6,477 nucleotides of DNA. Origin: Methanosarcinales archaeon (GTDB lineage Archaea > Halobacteriota > Syntropharchaeia > Alkanophagales > Methanospirareceae). Each line of letters starts with the position of its first letter. Position 1 is the first letter of the stretch. The stretch is taken from positions 7,020 to 13,496 of the forward strand of contig JAODGP010000076.1 in assembly GCA_025464345.1 (NCBI GenBank), given 5' to 3'. Shown here piece by piece: positions 1 to 4,894 of this stretch. Under the pieces are notes generated by a model. The model was not told where the DNA came from. It did no database searches and was given only the letters and a program-made list of their open reading frames with translations. The translations under genes were made by a program, and so were the position numbers.

Positions 1-1134
1 GTGAACCAGATAAGAGGTTCGGGTATAAGGGAATTCTTCGATATCGCGGAGCGTATGGAGGATGTGATCTCACTGGGAGTTGGCGAGCCGGACTTTGTGA
101 CGCCATGGAGTATAAGAGAAGCGTGCATATTCGCACTGGAGAAGGGCTACACATCATACACATCCAACTGGGGTCTGTTAGAGCTCCGAGAGGCTTTATC
201 TGATGAGATGTACAGGGATACGGGCGTGTATTACGACCCCGAGGATGAGATACTGATAACAACTGGTGTGAGCGAAGCGCTTGATCTGGCGCTCAGGGCG
301 ATTCTCAATCCAGGAGATGAGGTGATACTCCATGAGCCGTCGTATGTGAGTTACAAGCCCTGTACGATATTCACGGGTGCAATACCGGTCTCCGTGGCAA
401 CCAGTATGGAGGATGGTTTCAGGCTACATGCCGATGCGGTAAGAACCCATCTGACGGAGAAGACGAAAGCGCTGGTACTTAACTACCCGAATAACCCAAC
501 GGGTGCGACAATGGGCAGGCGAGAGCTTGAAGCGATAGCGGATGTTGTGAATGAGCGAGACCTGCTCGTTATATCTGATGAGATCTACGGTGAATTGACA
601 TACGACGGTAAACACACGCCGTTCTCCGCGTTGAATGGTATGAAAGACCGGACGATAGTGCTTAATGGGTTCTCAAAGGCATACGCAATGACCGGATGGC
701 GAATCGGGTATGCCATGGGTCCGAAAGACCTGATAGGTGCGATGATGAAGATTCATCAGTATGTAATGCTGTGTGCACCGGTTACAGCGCAGATGGCGGC
801 GATAGAAGCGCTGAGAGCACGTACCGAGAAGGAACGGATGATAGAGGAATACAACAGACGGAGGAGATTGATGTTACGCGGTCTGAAAGAGATAGGACTG
901 AACTGCTTCGAGCCATGCGGCGCATTTTACGCTTTCCCGTCCATCAAAAATACCGGGCTGACATCCGAGGAGTTTGCACGGCAGTTGCTCATGACCGAGC
1001 GTGTGGTAGTGATACCGGGCAGCGTATTCGGCGCATGTGGTGAGGGATTCATAAGGTGCGCCTATGCAGTCTCTCAGTACGAGCTGAGAGAGGCAATCGA
1101 GCGTATGGGACACTTCCTGGCTGGATTGAAATAG
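1..1134 (+). CDS. PLP-dependent class I/II aminotransferase (AspC/COG0436-like), probably 5'-truncated
   Basis: Transfers an amino group between an amino acid and a 2-oxoacid using pyridoxal phosphate; cytosolic amino-acid metabolism. The fold-type I landmarks are all visible: NNPTG with Asn165, SDEIYGE with Asp193 (pyridine nitrogen contact) and Tyr196, the Schiff-base lysine Lys226 in GFSKAYAMTGWRIGYA with phosphate-binding Arg234, and a C-terminal Arg352 (FIRCAYA) in the position that binds the substrate carboxylate. The opening SGIREFFD...ISLGVGEPDF is typical of archaeal members, which from memory usually have about 8-10 more residues before it. The GTG at base 1 may therefore be an internal valine codon, with the start outside the window. 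The stop at 1132-1134 is intact and 377 codons are visible. Substrate specificity (aspartate, aromatic or other) cannot be read from sequence. It lies 67 bp upstream of mch on the same strand, with a TATA-like box between, so co-transcription is uncertain. Confidence 0.94.
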   Translation: MNQIRGSGIREFFDIAERMEDVISLGVGEPDFVTPWSIREACIFALEKGYTSYTSNWGLLELREALSDEMYRDTGVYYDPEDEILITTGVSEALDLALRAILNPGDEVILHEPSYVSYKPCTIFTGAIPVSVATSMEDGFRLHADAVRTHLTEKTKALVLNYPNNPTGATMGRRELEAIADVVNERDLLVISDEIYGELTYDGKHTPFSALNGMKDRTIVLNGFSKAYAMTGWRIGYAMGPKDLIGAMMKIHQYVMLCAPVTAQMAAIEALRARTEKERMIEEYNRRRRLMLRGLKEIGLNCFEPCGAFYAFPSIKNTGLTSEEFARQLLMTERVVVIPGSVFGACGEGFIRCAYAVSQYELREAIERMGHFLAGLK

Positions 1135-1154
1135 TGTGGTTTGCACATATAGCA

Positions 1155-1163
1155 TTATAAATA
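1155..1163 (+). promoter_or_regulatory. TATA-like box upstream of mch
   Basis: TTATAAATA sits in the A/T-rich gap between the aminotransferase stop and mch. Archaeal transcription usually begins about 25 bases after the TATA centre. That would put the start near 1184, giving a short leader of roughly 18 bases that still contains the GGAG ribosome site. This suggests mch has its own promoter. The assignment rests on sequence and spacing only. Confidence 0.5.
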
Positions 1164-1183
1164 GGTTGAGTGTATAGTAATAG

Positions 1184-1190
1184 AAAGGAG
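1184..1190 (+). promoter_or_regulatory. Ribosome binding site of mch
   Basis: AAAGGAG ends 11 bases before the ATG at 1202 and complements the archaeal 16S rRNA tail. It supports that ATG as the start, as does the N-terminus MISVNE, which matches the family pattern (M-[IV]-SVNE). Confidence 0.6.
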
Positions 1191-1201
1191 AGTGAAAGAG
1201 A

Positions 1202-2164
1202 ATGATAAGTGTGAATGAGTATGGTATGGACGTGTTTGATGAGATGATGGACAACTCGGAGGAATTGCATGTGGAGCTTCTGGAGCTGGATAACGGGACA
1301 ACGATAATAGATGCGGGTGTGGGAGCAGAAGGCGGATATGAAGCTGGTGCATATCTTGCACGGATATGCATGGCTGATCTTGCGGATATAAGATTCGGCA
1401 CATTCGATCTCGGCAAATTCATGGTGCCAGCGGTAGAGCTAACCACAGACCATCCTGTAATTGCATGTATGGCATCGCAGTATGCAGGATGGCGGATAAA
1501 GGTAAAGGACTTCTTTGGCATGGGTTCCGGTCCCGCACGGGCACTCTCTCTCAATCCACGAGAACTGTATGAGAAGATAGAATATGAGGATGATGCATCA
1601 GAGGCGGTACTGGTTCTCGAGTGCAGTACGATACCGAAAGAAGAAGTGGCGGATAAGATAGCCAGTGACTGCGGTGTGGATCCAGAAGACCTCTACATAG
1701 TTGTGGCACCGACGGCATCTCTCGCCGGCTCTGTTCAGATTTCCGCAAGAGGGATAGAGACAGGCATACACAAATTCGATTCCTTAGGCTTTGATATAAA
1801 AACTATAAAGCATGCGCATGGTATCATCCCGATCTCACCGATTGTGGGTAATGATGTGGAATGTATGGGTTCCACGAACGACTGTATAATCTACGGTGGT
1901 CGGATGTATTATGCGGTGAAATACGATGATGTAGAGGATTTGAAGAGCTACGTGCAGCGAGTACCGTCAGTCAACTCTCCGGACTACGGCAAACCATTTT
2001 ATAAGACCTTCAAGGAGGCAGGGTTCGACTTCTTCAAGATAGATGCCGGTATGTTCGCACCTGCGGAGATAACGGTCAACGAACTGAACAGCGGTAAGAC
2101 ATTCACGAGTGGCGCGATAAACACCGATATACTGGTGGAATCATTCGGTGTTCAGTCGTTATAG
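1202..2164 (+). CDS. mch: Methenyltetrahydromethanopterin cyclohydrolase
   Basis: Catalyses the reversible conversion of N5-formyl-H4MPT to N5,N10-methenyl-H4MPT plus water (EC 3.5.4.27) in the cytoplasm. This is a C1 step of methanogenesis, or of its reversal in methane/alkane oxidisers. The 320-residue length equals the family norm and the protein aligns from end to end by eye. Signatures include SVNE at the start, ENG-like DNGTTIIDAGV, TTDHP, GMGSGPARAL (106-115), APTASLAGSVQISAR (169-183), GSTNDCIIYGG, YGKPFYKTF, FFKIDAGMFAPAEITVN and the closing ESFG. Arg183 and Glu186 fall at the positions reported, from memory, as catalytic in the Archaeoglobus enzyme. No truncation or frameshift is seen. 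The neighbours are an aminotransferase upstream and a convergent heat-shock gene; no other C1-pathway genes are in the window. The gene is the main evidence for an H4MPT-using archaeon. Confidence 0.98.
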   Translation: MISVNEYGMDVFDEMMDNSEELHVELLELDNGTTIIDAGVGAEGGYEAGAYLARICMADLADIRFGTFDLGKFMVPAVELTTDHPVIACMASQYAGWRIKVKDFFGMGSGPARALSLNPRELYEKIEYEDDASEAVLVLECSTIPKEEVADKIASDCGVDPEDLYIVVAPTASLAGSVQISARGIETGIHKFDSLGFDIKTIKHAHGIIPISPIVGNDVECMGSTNDCIIYGGRMYYAVKYDDVEDLKSYVQRVPSVNSPDYGKPFYKTFKEAGFDFFKIDAGMFAPAEITVNELNSGKTFTSGAINTDILVESFGVQSL

Positions 2165-2530
2165 TCACTGTACAGGGATAAACACCTTCCTCCTCTTTTT
2201 TGGTAATATTATTCTGAGTACACCGTTTCTGAACGACGCGGATGCCTTCTCCGGCTCTATCGGCTCTGGCAATCTTATCTGCTTCCTGAATTGGGTGAAG
2301 CTTATCCGCCTCTGCACGCTACCCCAGCGCTCCCAGCAGACCGCTTCGCTCATCTTAGCCGTTATCTCCACGGTATCCTCGGTCGTATTTATCTCCACGT
2401 TCTCCCTCTTCACTCGTGGCAGGTCAAACGTGACGATTATCTCGTCACCTGTATCTTCCAGCTCATATAGCGGCTCTAAATCGCCATTATAGCCCCAGGT
2501 TGCCTTTATTATCCTCCTCTCTATACCCAT
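2165..2530 (-). CDS. Small heat-shock protein, Hsp20/alpha-crystallin family
   Basis: An ATP-independent holdase that binds unfolding proteins and forms cytosolic oligomers. The 121-residue protein has a short N-terminal arm (about 1-20) and then an alpha-crystallin domain (about 20-112). Visible elements are LYELEDTGDEIIVTFDLP, the VEITAKM strand, FRKQIRLPEPIEPEKASASF and the diagnostic NGVLRIILPK near the end. The tail FIPVQ supplies an I-x-V version of the IxI motif (118-120), which in this family docks onto a neighbouring subunit groove. The insert SEAVCWERWGSVQRR between strands resembles archaeal sHSPs of the Archaeoglobus/ANME type (from memory). The ATG at 2530 is preceded by a purine-rich GAGGAG site, and the PAC2 gene ends 12 bp upstream, so the two are probably one operon. 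The stop codon abuts that of mch on the other strand. Confidence 0.94.
   Translation of the reverse strand: MGIERRIIKATWGYNGDLEPLYELEDTGDEIIVTFDLPRVKRENVEINTTEDTVEITAKMSEAVCWERWGSVQRRISFTQFRKQIRLPEPIEPEKASASFRNGVLRIILPKKRRKVFIPVQ
2186..2201 (+). terminator. Possible oligo-T transcription terminator for mch, inside the convergent gene
   Basis: A pyrimidine tract ending in six T residues (2196-2201) begins about 20 bases after the mch stop. Archaeal RNA polymerase can terminate at U-tracts without a hairpin, and there is no intergenic space for any other signal. On the opposite strand the tract simply encodes the KKRRK run of the Hsp20 protein, so it may be coincidental. Confidence 0.25.
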
Positions 2531-2536
2531 TTTCCC

Positions 2537-2544
2537 ACTCCTCT
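2537..2544 (-). promoter_or_regulatory. Ribosome binding site of the Hsp20 gene, overlapping the PAC2 stop codon
   Basis: On the minus strand the bases TAGAGGAGTGGGAAA lead into the Hsp20 ATG. The TAG is the stop of the upstream PAC2 gene and AGAGGAGT is the ribosome site, so the site starts within the stop codon. This fits translational coupling of the two genes. Confidence 0.55.
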
Positions 2545-3292
2545 AACGATACATGATGGGCATATCCTGCTCCGCACTCTTCTGCATCTCGGATGCAGAG
2601 AGGGCGGTCTGACGCATGAGGTCCCGCGCCTTCAATTTTATCTCCTCACCCCTCTCCAGCAGTTCGCGCACATCTATGCCCAGCTGGAGGAACTTATCAA
2701 GAGAGCCGATAGCCGATGCCGCGGCACCAGGGTCGGGATATACCGGGAAGCACTGCGCGAGCAGGGAGATAGCACACAGATCCTTCTTGTAGCATTCTCG
2801 CAGCATCACCGCATAGGTGCCTGCGATGAAACCCTCCTCCATCAATTCCACCTGCTTCTCCTTCAACTTCCTGATCGCTTCTTCATTATTACCGACAGCA
2901 AATACTTCGGGCTTATCTATGTCCATTCTGTTCTTCACCGGCAAGCCCGTTACAGATATGACGAGCGATGCATTTATGCTGCTGAACCAGTCGGCAAGTG
3001 CACGTGTCAGCGGATATACGGCATTTGGCGGTATTGCAATCTCAGATGAGACAACCACCACCTCCTCATTCCCATACAGGCAGAAAGGGCTCTTCAGTTT
3101 GCCACCGTGAATGACCATGACCGGCGGGAAGAGATCGGACTCAATGTAACCTATCTCCTCGTATTTCAACTTATCCACGATGTAAGATGCGGCGATCGTA
3201 CCCACCAGCCCGACATCGGGCAAACCCTCTATCACTATCGGGTTCTTACGCGTCACTACACTCTCTTCTACTATCCTCACCGTATCCATCAT
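2543..3292 (-). CDS. PAC2-family protein (archaeal proteasome assembly chaperone-like, COG2047 type)
   Basis: PAC2 proteins include eukaryotic proteasome assembly chaperones and the archaeal PbaA/PbaB proteins that bind the 20S proteasome alpha ring; exact roles in most archaea are unsettled. About 249 residues, the normal length. Hallmarks are NPIVIEGLPDVGLVGTIAA near the N-terminus (about 18-36), the DLFPPV and H-G-G-K-L-K-SPF segment, VVVSSEIAIPP, a mid-protein VTGLPVKNR, and the late GFIAGTYAVML and FPVYPDPGAAA segments. The C-terminal region is helical and charged and ends in PIMYR, a hydrophobic-Tyr-any (HbYX-like) tail of the kind that inserts into proteasome alpha-ring pockets. Three start codons are stacked (GTG 3295, ATG 3292, ATG 3289); the first ATG is chosen and the true start could be any of them. 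No ribosome site stands at normal distance. It precedes hsp20 by 12 bp and follows the cytochrome gene by a 20-30 bp gap. Confidence 0.93.
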   Translation of the reverse strand: MMDTVRIVEESVVTRKNPIVIEGLPDVGLVGTIAASYIVDKLKYEEIGYIESDLFPPVMVIHGGKLKSPFCLYGNEEVVVVSSEIAIPPNAVYPLTRALADWFSSINASLVISVTGLPVKNRMDIDKPEVFAVGNNEEAIRKLKEKQVELMEEGFIAGTYAVMLRECYKKDLCAISLLAQCFPVYPDPGAAASAIGSLDKFLQLGIDVRELLERGEEIKLKARDLMRQTALSASEMQKSAEQDMPIMYR

Positions 3293-3312
3293 CACTTTTA
3301 AAAGATATGATG

Positions 3313-3324
3313 AAATATTTATTT
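3313..3324 (-). promoter_or_regulatory. TATA-like element for the PAC2-hsp20 operon
   Basis: On the minus strand AAATAAATATTT lies about 25 bases before the stacked GTG/ATG/ATG start codons of the PAC2 gene and overlaps the stop codon of the cytochrome gene. That spacing would place the transcription start at or next to the start codon, that is, a leaderless message. This agrees with the absence of a normally spaced ribosome site. The evidence is composition and spacing only; the region is generally A/T-rich. Confidence 0.4.
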
Positions 3325-3933
3325 CACTAACAATCTTCTAAATGCTTTTAATATATTTAAAATAGTGGGATAAGTTATCTCTTCCGGTTTCTTCTCCACC
3401 GGCACGCCCTCTTTCATCTCGTACCCCTTCTCTTTATATTTTATTCCAAACGAGCCATGGCAGACAACGCATAGATCGCCCGTCTTATTACCGTGAACGG
3501 AATGAGCGTCACCGGGATGGCAGGAATTGCAACTTCCGTTTTCTGGTATTGCTATATTCGCTCTTTCGCCATGGCATCTCTGGCACTCAACATGCGAATG
3601 TGGACGGTGGATTCTATCACCCGTACCGGTCGCTATTCCACTCCCTATGTGGCAATCTATACAGACCTCAACGCCATGTGCCTTCTCCCTGATTTTATCC
3701 ATGTCTATATTCCCGCCGGTAGTATACGCCGCTCCATGACACTGGCATGAACCGAGCTTTGCACGCAGTGCGCTATCCGAGAGGAGCGAGACGTGACACT
3801 GAACACACTCAGGTGCGGGATGCCATCCACCGGCTAAGAATCCTGCGGTATTCGGCGGAATCGCTTCTTCACCACCTGCACCGATGGATACCGCCATGAG
3901 GACTACAACGGCAAGTAATGCAAGCAGTTTCAT
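3319..3933 (-). CDS. Secreted multiheme c-type cytochrome (five CXXCH sites plus one CXCH)
   Basis: Small exported electron-transfer protein. From the chosen ATG (MKLLALLAVVVLMAVSIGAGG) it has 204 residues and begins with a clear signal peptide of about 20 residues. Heme c motifs, numbered from this ATG: CVQCH (43-47), CIDCH (91-95), CQRCH (117-121), CNSCH (135-139) and CVVCH (155-159). A shortened CQCH (63-66) lies between the first two. Seven further histidines (WHP, AHG, HRPHSH, DAHSVHG) could supply distal axial ligands. The C-terminal YPTILNILKAFRRLLVK looks like an amphipathic basic helix and may touch the membrane. Heme attachment would need a Ccm system, not present in the window. In-frame upstream starts at 3963 (ATG) and 3987 (GTG) are possible; the chosen one gives the cleanest signal peptide, although GGAG lies only one base before it. 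Partner and redox direction are unknown. It is divergent from the OB-fold/S-layer-like pair. Confidence 0.9.
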   Translation of the reverse strand: MKLLALLAVVVLMAVSIGAGGEEAIPPNTAGFLAGGWHPAPECVQCHVSLLSDSALRAKLGSCQCHGAAYTTGGNIDMDKIREKAHGVEVCIDCHIGSGIATGTGDRIHRPHSHVECQRCHGERANIAIPENGSCNSCHPGDAHSVHGNKTGDLCVVCHGSFGIKYKEKGYEMKEGVPVEKKPEEITYPTILNILKAFRRLLVK

Positions 3934-4062
3934 TCTCCGTTTATAATAAATAAAGTATACCATAACTTCATTGTTATTTAAATTCACATAACCGTCAAAA
4001 AGCGAAAATCTTTACTTGATTAATATACATTAACATCTCATAATTTTTATAAGATAGAAAAG
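3934..4062. promoter_or_regulatory. Divergent promoter region between the cytochrome and OB-fold genes
   Basis: This A/T-rich gap of about 130 bp separates two genes pointing away from each other, so both probably start here. Plus-strand candidate: TTAATATAC at 4020-4028, about 38 bases before the ATG at 4063; no ribosome site is seen before that ATG. Minus-strand candidates: TTTAAATAA around 3975-3983 and CTTATAAA around 4047-4054. No clear operator or inverted repeat was recognised. Shared control of the two sides is possible but not shown. Confidence 0.5.
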
Positions 4063-4887
4063 ATGAAAACGGCAATTGCTGTTATCGTGATGGCATCTAT
4101 ACTCGTATTATCAATCATGCCGGTTGAAGGAATCCGCATCTCCAGTATAGATGATGCATATACAGGTGTAGAGCTGACGATAAGCGGTGTAATCGTAACC
4201 GTTTCCAGCAATGTAGAGACCTGTAATGTGCATACTTATGAGCCAGGAGACACGGGTATTCTGACAATAGATGATGGTTCCGGGACGATACAGGTCTGTA
4301 CAGAAGGATCCTTTCGAATGGGCGAACATGTGACGGTGAAGGGGTTATACGCCGGAGGTGGTATAATTTATGCTGAAAATTTGAGTCCCTGTGTAGAACA
4401 TGGCTACAAAGATGTATCCATTGCGGAATTAAAGGGCTTCTCGGCGTATTATCATGACCATTCCGTGCGTGTAGAAGGTAATGTGAGACGAATAGAGCAC
4501 ATAGCGGGCAGGACGAAATTGCGGATTGATGATAACACAGGTACGATAGATGTGGATTATGGTAACGAAATAGAGGATATAAAATTAAACGAAGCGGTAA
4601 TTATCGAGGGTAAATTTTGCAGAGACAGGATATATGCAGTTTCGATAGAGCCGAAGTATAAGAAAACCGGTCAGTCGGGTCCCGAGCGATCATCCGGGAT
4701 GACTGTTTCTTCAATTCCAGAACCGCAGACTGAAACACCGGCAATGTCTGCTCCCACCACTACCGCTGCGCCAGCGCTAACACCAACGTCCGCATCTGCT
4801 CCCGGCAATGATATAGCCTCTCACTTATATCTCTTAGCGGTATTCGCATCCGGGATTGTGATGATAATTGTAACGAAGAGAAGGTGA
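4063..4887 (+). CDS. Secreted tandem OB-fold-like protein with C-terminal membrane anchor
   Basis: Function not established. The 274-residue protein has an N-terminal signal peptide (1 to about 23), two OB-fold-like domains (about 30-110 and 125-198), a Pro/Thr/Ser/Ala-rich linker (about 204-250), a transmembrane helix (about 253-270) and a KRR tail. The domains should therefore face outward. The two domains are internal duplicates: ILTIDDGSGTIQV pairs with KLRIDDNTGTIDV, and FRMGEHVTVKG...IIYAENLSP pairs with IKLNEAVIIEG...RIYAVSIEP. Domain 1 is followed directly by CVEHGY (110-115), where CcmE heme chaperones carry His/Cys-x3-Tyr; here the spacing is Cys-x4-Tyr and domain 2 lacks it. Other cysteines are C54, C79 and C186. 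Such OB domains also occur in secreted archaeal proteins of unknown role, and nucleic-acid or carbohydrate binding is equally possible. It is divergent from the cytochrome and seven bases upstream of the S-layer-like gene. Confidence 0.85.
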   Translation: MKTAIAVIVMASILVLSIMPVEGIRISSIDDAYTGVELTISGVIVTVSSNVETCNVHTYEPGDTGILTIDDGSGTIQVCTEGSFRMGEHVTVKGLYAGGGIIYAENLSPCVEHGYKDVSIAELKGFSAYYHDHSVRVEGNVRRIEHIAGRTKLRIDDNTGTIDVDYGNEIEDIKLNEAVIIEGKFCRDRIYAVSIEPKYKKTGQSGPERSSGMTVSSIPEPQTETPAMSAPTTTAAPALTPTSASAPGNDIASHLYLLAVFASGIVMIIVTKRR

Positions 4888-4888
4888 T
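4883..4888 (+). promoter_or_regulatory. Ribosome binding site of the S-layer-like gene, overlapping the upstream stop
   Basis: GGTGAT matches the anti-Shine-Dalgarno end of archaeal 16S rRNA and lies six bases before the ATG at 4895. It contains the TGA stop (4885-4887) of the OB-fold gene. The overlap fixes the start of the downstream frame and suggests translational coupling within one transcript. Confidence 0.7.
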
Positions 4889-4894
4889 GAAAGG

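Noticed and set aside
1135..1147. Short TGTG...CACA inverted repeat after the aminotransferase stop
   Set aside because: A four-base stem with no following T-run is too weak to call a terminator or operator.
874..1554. 226-codon minus-strand open frame across the aminotransferase end and mch start
   Set aside because: It overlaps two clearly identified genes and the promoter gap between them. Its translation is low-complexity (Ser/Leu/His-rich) with no recognisable domain.
2148..2492. Plus-strand open frame opposite Hsp20
   Set aside because: It lies antisense to a well-supported alpha-crystallin domain; the Ser-rich translation has no family features.
2817..3301. Two plus-strand open frames opposite the PAC2 gene
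   Set aside because: They mirror the codons of a conserved PAC2 protein and have no ribosome sites or motifs.
3493..3750. Two overlapping plus-strand frames opposite the cytochrome
   Set aside because: The CXXCH pattern proves the minus strand is coding; these frames are shadows of it.
3934..3987. N-terminal extension of the cytochrome to the GTG at 3987
   Set aside because: It adds an Asn-rich, Tyr/Phe-rich lead before a textbook signal peptide and lacks a ribosome site. The ATG at 3933, or possibly 3963, is more plausible.
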